Shown: positions 9,781-18,495, numbered from the stretch's first letter. The stretch: DNA of 64,000 nt from Bacteroides reticulotermitis JCM 10512 (GCF_000517545.1 NZ_BAIV01000007.1:1-64000), one strand, 5' to 3'. Notes: generated by a model not told the origin, from the letters alone. Numbers and translations are program-made.

Positions 9781-11139
9781 TCAGGCGCTCTTGCCGATTA
9801 CGGTGGTGAATATTTTCTCCAAAAGGTTTAATGCTCCTTTATAGCCGATGTAAGAACGGGCAATAACGACCTCATAGGAAGCGGGGAAACCGATTTCTAC
9901 AATATGTCCGTTTAGCTTCTTGGCAACATCCCGGTCCCATGTGGTCGCAAAGATAATGGGAGGCTTATGCCCGAAATCGGTTTCTTCAAGGAGTTTGCCT
10001 ACTGTATATCCGTCTTCGATAAAATCAATGTCGAGCGATACATCTTCGGCAATGTGCTTGTATTGATCGGCTATGGCTTTCTTATATTCCTCCGGTGGGT
10101 TCTCTGTAATAATCTGACGGGCAGGTATCAGTCCCAGTTGATTGACGAGAAACTTGGTTAGTGCCAAATTATACGCACTATCTCCGACAACGGCGAATTT
10201 AGCGGGCAGTCCCCACCAGTACTCGGAATAGAAATCGGCGAAATGCTCCAGGTAGTAATAATACTCCTTCTCTTCAGCGCGGATAAATGCTTCTGCTTTC
10301 TCCTTATCTAAACCGGCATATTCGGTCACTTCACGCAGAAAGCGTGATGTTTCCTGTGCACCGATAGGGATGGTGGGTATATGCAAGAAGGGTTGGTTGT
10401 ATTTCTTCTCGAGATATTGAGCAGTTTTCAATCCCAACCAGGGAGAGAGTACGAGGTTGAATCCGGCTTTCGGAATCTCTTTCCATTCCTCTACCCCTTT
10501 GGAATGATGCCCGAAGAGTATGTTCACTTTCAGTCCGATACCTTCTAGTATTCGTTTTACTTCGCTCAAATCGCCTCGCCAGAAAGTGTTTTGGTAGGGT
10601 AGTAAGGACCAGATGTTGACTGTATGCGGTTCTCTTTCTCCTTCATAAGGACCTACGTATTGGTCGATGATGGATTTGACAACTAACTCGTGCCCGGTGA
10701 AATTATTCCCTTTGAATCCTCCTGTCTCAGCGTAAACGATGGGAAGCCCTTTCTCCTGAAACTCGGATACCACGGAAGGAACATCATCTCCAACCAGATC
10801 GGGAATGCAGCCGGTGAGGACGACAAACAGATCAGCATCCATTATTTTGACTGATGCTTTGATCAGTTCGCGTAGCCGGTCGGCTCCTCCGAATACCACC
10901 TCCTTTTCGGTGGTGTTTACGCTCGGCGAGACTGCACCTCCACCATAACCGCCTCCCTGAAAACCGTTGTAGAAAGCAAGTCCCATGAATTGCTTATCGG
11001 CGCATCCCGGGCCGCAATGGGTGATGGGGATAACGCCCGGAATAGAGGATGCTGTATATAAGGATGCGATTGAGCAGGCATACCGCACCTGACTGATAGA
11101 GTTGGTTTTCTCTATCGTATTTTTGTTTTCGATTGACAT
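9781..11139 (-). CDS. Nitrogenase component 1 subunit, NifK/NifN-like
   Basis: This 452-residue protein belongs to the oxidoreductase/nitrogenase component 1 family. Cys22 (RYACS), Cys46 (HCGPGCADK) and Cys111 (LTGCIPDLVGDD) match the three P-cluster Cys positions of NifK, and an extra Cys42 is present. It lacks the long N-terminal arm of molybdenum NifK, so its size fits NifN, AnfK or group-IV nitrogenase-like subunits. It is the beta-type partner of the gene 10 bp upstream. Whether the complex is a catalyst or a cofactor scaffold cannot be settled from sequence. The frame is intact. Confidence 0.88.
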   Translation of the reverse strand: MSIENKNTIEKTNSISQVRYACSIASLYTASSIPGVIPITHCGPGCADKQFMGLAFYNGFQGGGYGGGAVSPSVNTTEKEVVFGGADRLRELIKASVKIMDADLFVVLTGCIPDLVGDDVPSVVSEFQEKGLPIVYAETGGFKGNNFTGHELVVKSIIDQYVGPYEGEREPHTVNIWSLLPYQNTFWRGDLSEVKRILEGIGLKVNILFGHHSKGVEEWKEIPKAGFNLVLSPWLGLKTAQYLEKKYNQPFLHIPTIPIGAQETSRFLREVTEYAGLDKEKAEAFIRAEEKEYYYYLEHFADFYSEYWWGLPAKFAVVGDSAYNLALTKFLVNQLGLIPARQIITENPPEEYKKAIADQYKHIAEDVSLDIDFIEDGYTVGKLLEETDFGHKPPIIFATTWDRDVAKKLNGHIVEIGFPASYEVVIARSYIGYKGALNLLEKIFTTVIGKSA

Positions 11140-11149
11140 ACTTTACTTT

Positions 11150-12668
11150 TTAGATTGCTTCAATTAAACTCGGTTCTTTTGCTAAAATATAGGGATCTTC
11201 CTGATCCAGCCACCATTTCTTATAGGGCAGCTTTACGTGCCTGGACAAGTCTTCGTGGAACTTTTTATGTGCCACGATATCCAATATGGTCTCGCCCAGA
11301 TTGAGCATACCGTCATAACCTACCGCGATATGTTCGTCGCCTAATGGTGCTGCCGGAATACCCAAGCGGGAAGCCAGCGGTGCCAACCCGTTGTGACGAA
11401 TCAGGATAAAATCGGGATGAGTTCGCTGCAAGAGTGCGTAGAACTGATACTGTTGACGGTTGCTCACGCTAAAGGATGGTACATCGCCATAATTCTCGAT
11501 GAGGTGTCCCAAGGAGTCTTGACGAGGATCTCCACTGTCATAAATAGGATCGTGGTGGAATACCAGTGATGCGTTTGTTTCGATCTCCAATTCGCGAAGT
11601 ACTGAAATCAGTCCGTGCGAGTAGGCCGATCCGGTGGCAACAAAGCCTTTCAACCCTTTTAGTTTCTTCTTCAACTCTTCCAGTTTGGGCTTGACACGGG
11701 CATGCTCCCGCGCAATGTATGCTTCTGCCAGTTCTTCACGATTGGTTACGCGTCCTATCTCACGAATCCAAGCGTCTGTACCGGCAAAGCCATAAGGTTG
11801 CGGAGCTTTGATTTCCGGTACTCCGAAGTGTTGCTCCAAGCCTGCGGCCAGATAGGAAGACAGGGTATAGCAGAAGCCGACCGTACAAGCTGCTTCCGAC
11901 ATTTGAGCCAGATCTTCCACAGTTGCCAGATCGACTACATAATTAACGCGCAGGTTTAAGTTAGCAAGCATCGGGGTAAACACATCCGATCCCCATAGGT
12001 TGATCACGTTCACCAAATCTTCCTGCTTCTTCGGATTCCTGCGTACAATCTGGCGTAGGATGCCGTGTTGAGTCGAGTCGAACCCGGTGCTCCAATGCTT
12101 CGATTTGAATCCTTCGCAGTGCAACGGGATTACGGGTATTCCTAACTTCTCTTCGTATTCCGAAGAAACTCCGTCGATATCGTCGCCAATAATAGCGGTG
12201 GCGCATGAAGTACTGACAAATATAGCTTGGGTGATAGCGGTCGTATACATCTTGTATGGATTGTGCCAGGCGAGCAGCTCCCCCGAACACCATATCGCTT
12301 TCGATCAGGTTGGTACAAGTGACGCGAATATTCTCAACCGGCAGATTACGCATGGCCGCTCCGTTGCGGTAGAGTGAGTTATAGTCAACCTGTCCCAGCC
12401 CGCAACCAATGGGCGAATGTTGTATGAGCACGGCGTCCCGAATATGTCCGGCCTGACATTCCACCATCTGTTCGCTACAGACCGATCCTTGGCTGAAAGG
12501 GCCTCGTACTTCGCAAAGTCCGCATCCTCTTCCCGAGCCGCATCCATTTTGATATTGAGACGCTTCGGATAGTTCGGAAGCTTTTCCATCCCATGCGATG
12601 ATGGTGCCCAGACGCTGTTCGCGACTCTCGACAACGGTTGTATTTAAATTGATTTTTTCCATATACAT
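11150..12668 (-). CDS. Nitrogenase component 1 subunit, NifD/NifE-like (one frameshift)
   Basis: The repaired protein has about 506 residues. The first 147 come from one frame (start 12668 or 12662) and the rest from another. The frame changes near 12228, where YHP should continue as K-AIFVSTSCATAIIGDD; two A residues appear lost. Cys71, Cys89 (PIGCG) and about Cys156 (STSCATAIIGDD) match the NifD P-cluster ligands. About Cys267 (FCYTLSSYLAAGLEQHFGVP) aligns with the cofactor-binding Cys275 of NifD. No clear equivalent of His442 is seen before GYDG. The N-terminus has extra cysteines (Cys43, 49, 52, 64). It abuts the nifH-like stop codon. Confidence 0.88.
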
Positions 12669-13544
12669 TTAAATATTAGCTTGAACTCCCCGAACTTCTC
12701 CCGCTTCGATGGCCAATAGTTGATCTGCCCATCTGGCCGACCAGGCTCTCAAATCGTCTATTTCGAGAGGAGTCGGAACCCGGGATTCCGTATGTTCGTG
12801 TATCTTACGAGCCAGGCTTCTGTAAACATCGGCTTGTTTGGAATTGGGTTGTGCTTCAATTGTGGTGCGTCCCGAAAGTTCGGACTGAGTCACCGTAATG
12901 GAGCGGGGAACATATTCTACGATTTGTGTGCTCGTTTGCTTGGCAAAGTCCTCAATAATACCTTGTTGATAAGGGCTGTTTATTGAATTGGCGATGATGC
13001 CACCGAATAGCGCTCCTCCCGAATTGGAGTATTTCTTTATTCCCTTCATCAGGTTGTTGGCAGCATATACGGCCATGAAGTCAGAAGATGATACGGTGAA
13101 GACATGTTCGGCGATTCCTTCCCGGATGGGCACGGCAAAACCTCCGCAAACAACGTCACCCAGCACATCGTATATGACGTAGTCTAAGTCTAACTCTTCA
13201 AAGATGTTTTGTTGTTTCAGCAGTTCAACTGCCGTGATGATTCCTCTGCCGGCACATCCCACACCCGGTGCAGGTCCTCCGGCTTCAACGCAATAGACTC
13301 CTTTAAACCCTTCGAAGATGGCATCGTGGGCATCTACTTTGGGTTTTTCTCTTAACAGGTCCAACACGGTGGGGATGTACTTTCCATCTCTCAGCGTATT
13401 GGTTGAATCACTCTTGGGGTCACAGCCGAATTGCAATACCTTGTATCCTGCTTCGACTAATGCTGCACTGATATTGGATGTTGTTGTTGACTTTCCGATA
13501 CCGCCTTTTCCGTAAATAGCAATTTGCTTAATCTTTTTAGACAT
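12669..13544 (-). CDS. NifH-like nitrogenase iron protein (reductase)
   Basis: The protein passes electrons to a nitrogenase-type component 1 with ATP hydrolysis. It has the P-loop YGKGGIGKS (residues 11-19), the [4Fe-4S] ligands Cys97 (GVGCAGRG) and Cys133 (DVVCGGFA), and Arg100. VLGDVVCGGFAVPIR is the classical switch II region. At 291 residues it has normal length. The C-terminal half (SSSDFMAVYAANN, NSGGALFGGIIANSINSP, VTVTQSELSGRTTIEA) differs from molybdenum NifH and looks more like the nitrogenase-like (group IV) reductases. It is the first gene of the operon. The frame is intact. Confidence 0.93.
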   Translation of the reverse strand: MSKKIKQIAIYGKGGIGKSTTTSNISAALVEAGYKVLQFGCDPKSDSTNTLRDGKYIPTVLDLLREKPKVDAHDAIFEGFKGVYCVEAGGPAPGVGCAGRGIITAVELLKQQNIFEELDLDYVIYDVLGDVVCGGFAVPIREGIAEHVFTVSSSDFMAVYAANNLMKGIKKYSNSGGALFGGIIANSINSPYQQGIIEDFAKQTSTQIVEYVPRSITVTQSELSGRTTIEAQPNSKQADVYRSLARKIHEHTESRVPTPLEIDDLRAWSARWADQLLAIEAGEVRGVQANI

Positions 13545-13744
13545 AATTAATACGTTTTTTTATAAAGTGTTTAAATCTTTGCGCGCAAAAACAATAGAAG
13601 CTTATTGGCCATTCATTCTGTCTCACAAATGAATGTTCACAATTGACCTAAATAGGTTAGAAGTGGATTGATGGAATGTAGGGTGCTGTTAGCAGCACAT
13701 TCGTTTTATTAGGTTTGATACTGTTTTCATTGTCTGTAATTATG
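13545..13744 (-). promoter_or_regulatory. Long (about 200 nt) untranslated leader of the nitrogenase-like operon
   Basis: If transcription starts from the box at 13758-13751, the leader is about 200 nt. It contains a 6-bp hairpin GTGCTG-CTAA-CAGCAC and a second possible -7 (TTGTTTTTG near 13590). No known riboswitch family is recognised. Confidence 0.4.
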
Positions 13745-13750
13745 ACAGTG

Positions 13751-13797
13751 CAAAGATACAGGGGTAGATTAAGATCTGAAATACCATATGTACGGTA
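13751..13797 (-). promoter_or_regulatory. Promoter and dyad operator of the nitrogenase-like operon
   Basis: The minus strand has TACCGTACATATGGTA (13797-13782), then TTTC, 19 nt and the canonical -7 box TATCTTTG (13758-13751). TACC/GGTA are the outer arms of the dyad, which touches the weak -33 (TTTC). The same motif and layout stand before cysK. Confidence 0.75.
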
Positions 13798-13899
13798 TTT
13801 TTGTAACCAGCCTAAATCTAGGGCGATAGTCTGCGTCTATAAACTAATTAACCGATAAAAAATGCAATTTAAGTGGGTTGCAAAATGATACAACACTTT

Positions 13900-14389
13900 C
13901 ATGTCATAATCACTTTTTGCTGTAAATCGCTGATTGAAAGCCTACTACAATGCGCCTACTTTTCTCAGGCTGATCTACTCAATAGATAATGCCGATTTTC
14001 AAAGGCTGTGTATTTGGCAAAATCCACTTGGCAGCTAGTAGTAAACAACTCGTAAAAAGCATTTTTGCCTGTTTTATTTCCTGTTCCACAGATGTGGAAC
14101 AGCCGACTCATATATTGTGAAACACGTGTCCCACATAATGTGGAACAGCCGTCGCACAGATGTGGAACACGAAATAGAAGAAGATAAACATAGAAAAAGA
14201 CTGCTTAAATCCACGAATCATTGCGCACGATACGGCTAAAGAATAGGCTTGTTTGGTGGATTGAAGACTCTGTTCTGGGGAGAAGCGAGCAATGGCTATC
14301 GCTCATCAGAATAATATGACCGTGAAAAAGAAGGCGCATTGCAATTGGCTGATATACTGCATGATATGCAAAAAAGTGATTAAGTCATA
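13900..14389. repeat. Imperfect inverted-repeat element, copy 2
   Basis: The left end GTCATAATCACTTTTTGC and the TACAATGCG word 46 bp after the element start are identical to those in the copy at 354-557. The right end (AAGAAGGCGC, GCTGATATACTG, AAAAAGTGAT, to 14389) aligns with the right end of copy 1. The outer arms (GTCATAATCACTTTTTGC against TGACTTAATCACTTTTTTGC) and inner arms (CAATGCGCCT against CAATGCGCCT) are inverted complements. The 490-bp interior holds a 23-bp dyad array. No ORF is present. Confidence 0.6.
14082..14171. repeat. Four-unit array of TGTTCCACA dyads, 23-bp spacing
   Basis: The word TGTGGAAC (or TGTGAAAC) begins at 14093, 14116, 14139 and 14161. Unit 1 is a complete palindrome (TGTTCCACAGATGTGGAACA). 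Units 3 and 4 keep most of the left arm, and unit 2 is degraded. AGCCG follows units 1 and 3. It could be a protein-binding array or a remnant of the same repeat mechanism as the 22-bp arrays. Confidence 0.65.
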
Positions 14390-14574
14390 AGAGCGATGTA
14401 TCATTGTGTTCAATCAAGCTTCGCAGCTGAAAATATAGACGCAGATCGGATGCAGGGATATAGTACGAGTTGCAAAAGGAGTCGGAATTTGAGTAGTACT
14501 CAGAAAAAATCAGGATGCATCAATCCCTATACTTTTGCCAGTGATCCCGAAAAGGGCGGGGCGATTAAATCCTA

Positions 14575-14615
14575 ATAAAAAAATAATGAGTGCACCGATT
14601 GCTCGACGCACCCAC
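14575..14615 (-). terminator. Intrinsic terminator of the small secreted-protein gene (copy 2)
   Basis: A GTGCGTCGAGCAATCGGTGCAC hairpin on the minus strand, followed by a T-rich tract (ATTATTTTTTTATTA). Confidence 0.7.
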
Positions 14616-14683
14616 TATTGTCCTAAAAATAAGGTTCTATTTATTCACTGCATGAATGTGTATTCAAGCTATCGAGATCCGGA

Positions 14684-14905
14684 TTATTTTTTAGGAGCTT
14701 TCTTTTCTACTTTAGCAGCAGGAGTTGCAGTTTCAGCTTTCTTAGTACATTCTTTTTTGCACTCTTTCTTATCTGATTTTGCTTTCTTAGCTGTTGCAGT
14801 CTGTTCTGTCTTTACTTCCTTTTTAACAGGAACTTGTGCATAAACACTTGCGGTACCCAAAAACATGGCAGTAACGAGAGCTGCGCTTAATACTAACTTT
14901 TTCAT
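14684..14905 (-). CDS. Small lysine-rich secreted protein (copy 2)
   Basis: This 73-residue paralogue of the protein at 7691-7903 has the same signal peptide apart from Cys to Phe. It has a three-residue insertion (SDK), and KKECKKECTKK carries two Cys. The mature part is basic, low in complexity and probably disordered. Function is unknown. The promoter box TATCTTTG (14974-14967) and terminator are conserved, so both copies look expressed. Confidence 0.75.
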   Translation of the reverse strand: MKKLVLSAALVTAMFLGTASVYAQVPVKKEVKTEQTATAKKAKSDKKECKKECTKKAETATPAAKVEKKAPKK

Positions 14906-14966
14906 ACTTGTTTAACATTAAAGAGTTATACGTTTTGGTTATGTCCTTCATCTCTTGCGGACATGA

Positions 14967-14974
14967 CAAAGATA
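14967..14974 (-). promoter_or_regulatory. -7 box of the small secreted-protein gene (copy 2)
   Basis: TATCTTTG on the minus strand, at the same distance from its gene as in copy 1. Confidence 0.6.
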
Positions 14975-15146
14975 GGGAGATTAGCCGCTCGTTGTCGTTA
15001 GAGATCCCTTATAAAAAAATTAGAAAATCATTAGAAACGTGGTCGGTTGAGAGATGAGGCTGAAGGTTGCATCTGATAGATTATTTGCTCTCCGAGACTC
15101 TAAATCGTTTGTATATCCGGTCGTAGAGAAGGCTTCGGCCGGATAT

Positions 15147-16518
15147 TAGCGGAGGTTGCTGAGTTTGACGGTAAACAGGGTTTCGCCGGGCTGTGATGTG
15201 ACGTGAATCTCGCCTGATGCATTTGAATTATTTTGTGCGTGAGGGATAGTCCGATGCCATTTCCTTCGGCAAAGCTTTGATTCTCTCCGCGGAAGAAAGG
15301 GGTGAAGATCGATTCCATGTCTTTTTCACTGATTCCAATACCCTGATCGATCACGCGGATAATGATGGTTTGGTTCTCGTAGGATATATGTACTTCACAA
15401 GTCCGGTCCGGCGAGAATTTACAACCGTTGTCGATCAGGTTACCGAGAGCCACACTTAAGAGGTACTCATTGCCTTTTACGGAGATGAGGCGATCGTCTT
15501 CGATATCTGTTTTGTCAAAGATCAGTTGAACGGTGTATCCGGGCGAAGACTTCCTGATCTTGTGGCATACATCGATCAACAATTCGTCGAGCCGAATCTC
15601 GTGCATGGCTATCTCGGTAGGCGAATAGTTGGTTTTGGCCATATCCAAGAGGTTGTTAGATAACTTGGCCAGGCGACGGGCGTCTTTGAGAACCAAATCG
15701 ACTACCGCTTCATAATCTTCCTTTTTGCTATTCGGTTTATTTTGTGAAAGCTCCAACTCCGTAATGATGGCGGATAGGGGCGTTCGTAGTTCGTGCGATA
15801 TGTTGTAGACAAATTGCTTTTGCGCATTGAAGGCTTTTTCCAATTGGGCGATCATGCGATTGAACGTAATGGCCAATCCGGCAAGTTCGTCTTTCCGGTT
15901 TCCTTCGTCCAGCCGTATGTTTAGCTGATTGGAATGGGTGATGTCTTTTACCTGCGCAGTCATCCGGGCTACCGGGCGAAAAGCTTGTTTGGTAAGCAGG
16001 CGTACGGTCAGGACGATGAAGAGCATGACAATGAGGTAGGCTACCGCAAAGACCATTTTGAGAGTTTGCAGCTGTTCTTCTCCACGCACATCTTTGCCGG
16101 TGGCAAAGACTATGTAGTTGGTTTTATATCCTTCGATGGCAAAACCGTAGATTTGTTTGTCTTCATGCCAGACACAGCAGGGCCCGGATTTATGAATGCG
16201 GGGGAGTAAATCTCTGTATTCCTTCTCAGGGAGGGCATTTTTCTTATCCCGGTAGATCAAGCGTCCGTCTTCTCCGTAAATGGTAACTTGCGGTTCATAG
16301 TTGGGAGGAATGTTCTCGTAAAATGCGTGGAGAACATCGGGGGCGATAGTCTCTCCATCAATCAGATCTACTTTCAGGGCGGCTTTCAGGTGTAACCGTT
16401 GAAAATAATCTTCCCGGCTCCGGTTGCTGTAAAACTGGTAGACTCCTACGATAAATCCAAATAGGATGATACCGAATAGGAATGAAAACAGGAGGGTTAG
16501 CCTATTCTGGATTTTCAT
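15147..16518 (-). CDS. Sensor histidine kinase, two-component system (one frameshift near the end)
   Basis: This membrane kinase has a first membrane helix at residues 8-27, a periplasmic sensor region, a second helix near 135-160 and a HAMP linker (PVARMTAQVKDI). The HisKA box FVYNISHELRTPLSA holds the phosphorylated His. The HATPase motifs are NLIDNGCKFSP, DQGIGI and GNGIGLSL. After IIQMHQ the frame breaks near 15213, where a G seems to be missing. The restored end (GEIHVTSQPGETLFTVKLSNLR) is typical and stops at 15147. The gene overlaps the response regulator upstream by 17 bp, so the two are co-translated. The signal is unknown. Confidence 0.93.
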
Positions 16519-17203
16519 GTTCTTCTTTCAGGATAAATCCCATCCCAGATTTGGTATGGATCAGTTTGTGATTGAAGCCTTTATCTATTTTTCGTCGGAG
16601 GTAGCTGATGTAGACTTCGATAAAGTTGGTACCGGAGTCGAAATCCATATCCCATACCTTTTCGGCTATTTCGGCTTTGGAAAGTACTCTTCCGGGGTTA
16701 GCCATCATATAAGCCAGCAGGTTGAACTCTTTGGGGGTTAGGTTGATTTCCGTTCCATCCCGTTTCACCGACTTGGTTTGCACGTTTAGTTCGAGATCGG
16801 CAAAGTGGAGAATATGACTACCGGCGTGTACCGCTTTGCTTCGTTTGAGCAAGGCATGAATGCGTGCGGTAAGTTCGCGCATTTCGAAAGGTTTGACCAT
16901 GTAATCGTCCGCCCCGGCATCAAAACCATCGACTTTATCGTCTGTAGTTCCCAGTGCGGTGAGCATAATTACCGGATAGGCGTCATCGGTCTGTTTGAGT
17001 TGTTTGCAGAGTTCCAGACCATTCAGTCCGGGAAGCATTATATCTGTAATGACCAAGTTGAAGCGTTGGCGAAAAGCCGCGGAAAGTCCTTCCGAACCAT
17101 TTGTGCGCAGTGTTACGTCAAAGCCGTTTTCTTCCAGGCCCCGGCAGATTAGTTCTGCCATGCGGTCATCATCTTCAATAACCAATATCGTAACCTTTTC
17201 CAT
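16502..17203 (-). CDS. OmpR-family response regulator
   Basis: The protein has an N-terminal receiver domain (ILVIEDDD acidic pocket, phospho-acceptor Asp in VITDIMLPG, Lys in MVKPF) and a C-terminal winged helix (LTPKEFNLLAYMMANPGRVLSKAEIAEKVW, ISYLRRKID). I chose the Met at 17203 (MEKVTILV), where family homology begins; an in-frame ATG at 17257 would add 18 unconserved residues. It is the partner of the overlapping kinase. Its target genes are not evident; the MFS gene upstream is on the same strand but has its own promoter. Confidence 0.93.
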   Translation of the reverse strand: MEKVTILVIEDDDRMAELICRGLEENGFDVTLRTNGSEGLSAAFRQRFNLVITDIMLPGLNGLELCKQLKQTDDAYPVIMLTALGTTDDKVDGFDAGADDYMVKPFEMRELTARIHALLKRSKAVHAGSHILHFADLELNVQTKSVKRDGTEINLTPKEFNLLAYMMANPGRVLSKAEIAEKVWDMDFDSGTNFIEVYISYLRRKIDKGFNHKLIHTKSGMGFILKEEHENPE

Positions 17204-17340
17204 GCTACAATCGTTTTTATGAATCAATCCTTCGTTGCCGATACGGACGGCTTGCAAAATAATGCATTAAATTTTGAAGAACAAAATATCTATGCTTAAA
17301 ATTACAAGATCCTTTTGGGAGGGCATATGCACGAGAGGCG

Positions 17341-18495
17341 TTATGTGTGCGATTGATACTTTGTCTGGTACTTTTTATAAAAGATGAAGAATAAAATGAA
17401 TCCGCCAAAGGCAAGGGGAACTCCTGTCAGAGCCGGATAACGATAGCCTTCGCTTATTGCCAGCCCGCCTACATAGGCACCGATCGCATTACCAAAGTTG
17501 AAAGCGATCTGTACGGAAGCGGCTCCCAACAGTTCTCCACCTTTTGCTACCCGAATGATCAAGATCTGCTCCGGGCTGGAAACGGCAAATAAACCGGCTG
17601 TGCAGATGCACATTAATAAAACAGATAGCCATTTATATGGAGAGAGGAAGAATATGAGGAGCAACACTACGCAGATTAATGCCTGTGAAACAGTTCCCAC
17701 ACGTCCGGGAGTATATCGATCGGATAAACGTCCACTAACCAGGTTGCCTATTACCATACCGAATCCGGCTAAAATCATTAAGGGGGTAATGCTTGCGGCA
17801 GAAAAGCCCGATACATTGGTCAGCAATGGATTGATGTAGCTATACCAGCAGAATACACCACCGTTGCCCAAAGCAGTTGCCCCTAGAATGAGCCAGGGAG
17901 CCGGAGTCTTGAGAAAGCGGAATTGTCCTTTGAATCCTGTGTCTTTCAAGCCTTCTACATGGGGAACCCATCGCCATATATAATAAAGAATGACTAATCC
18001 CCAGATTCCGACCAGCAAAAAGGTGACACGCCAGGAAATCATCGCACTTAAAGATGTACCTAGCGGAACACCGAACAAGTTGGCAATGGTCATACCTGCC
18101 ACCATGATGGAGACCGCTTCGGAGCCTCTGCCTTTATCCGCTAATTTTTCGGCAACAATGGAACCCACTCCAAAGTAGGCTCCGTGTGGAAGTCCGGAAA
18201 TGAAACGAGCTGCTAGCAATACCCAATAATTAGGGGCCATGGCGGCACAGATATTACCAAACATAATAAGTGCAACTAATACGAGTAGAACATGTTTCAG
18301 CGGATATTTGCGGGCAAGGGTCAGGATGGGAGCACCGGCACAAACGCCCAATGCGTAGGCTGAAATGAAATGCCCGGCAGCCGGAATGCTAATATTTAAA
18401 TCTTTGGCTACATCGGGGAGGATTCCCATCATTACAAATTCGGCTATACCCAATCCTAAGGTGCCGAATGCCAGTGCAATCAGACTCTTCTTCAT
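17341..18495 (-). CDS. MFS transporter, AraJ/drug-efflux type
   Basis: The 384-residue protein has about twelve hydrophobic helices and opens with IALAFGTLGLGIAEFVMMGILPDVA, the usual start of the AraJ/YdhP/PbuE group of drug:H+ antiporters. RFISGLPHGAYFGVG and the GRLSDRYTPGRVG cytoplasmic loop fit the major facilitator fold. It probably exports a small molecule, but substrate cannot be read from sequence. The promoter has TACCTTTG at 18551-18544, with a perfect 16-bp dyad just upstream (18575-18618) that could be a repressor site. Confidence 0.88.
   Translation of the reverse strand: MKKSLIALAFGTLGLGIAEFVMMGILPDVAKDLNISIPAAGHFISAYALGVCAGAPILTLARKYPLKHVLLVLVALIMFGNICAAMAPNYWVLLAARFISGLPHGAYFGVGSIVAEKLADKGRGSEAVSIMVAGMTIANLFGVPLGTSLSAMISWRVTFLLVGIWGLVILYYIWRWVPHVEGLKDTGFKGQFRFLKTPAPWLILGATALGNGGVFCWYSYINPLLTNVSGFSAASITPLMILAGFGMVIGNLVSGRLSDRYTPGRVGTVSQALICVVLLLIFFLSPYKWLSVLLMCICTAGLFAVSSPEQILIIRVAKGGELLGAASVQIAFNFGNAIGAYVGGLAISEGYRYPALTGVPLAFGGFILFFIFYKKYQTKYQSHT

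Larger units (their letters stand above)
13759..14574. other. Gene-free region upstream of the nitrogenase-like operon
   Basis: No credible coding sequence was found. It holds the operator (13782-13797), the inverted-repeat element (13900-14389) with its dyad array, and A/T-rich DNA. It ends where the right-hand direct repeat begins. Confidence 0.6.
14575..15033. repeat. About 430-bp direct repeat, right copy
   Basis: This is the same sequence unit as 7599-8033, in the same orientation. It includes the terminator hairpin, gene, leader, TATCTTTG and the block ending in TTAGAAAATCATTAGA. Differences are mainly in the 3' untranslated part and just upstream of the -7 box. Confidence 0.85.

Noticed and set aside
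8093..13544. Calling the operon a proven nitrogen-fixation cluster
   Set aside because: Only one component-1 pair is present, His442 is not evident, and the promoter resembles cysK. Nitrogen fixation is possible but not supported over other reductions.
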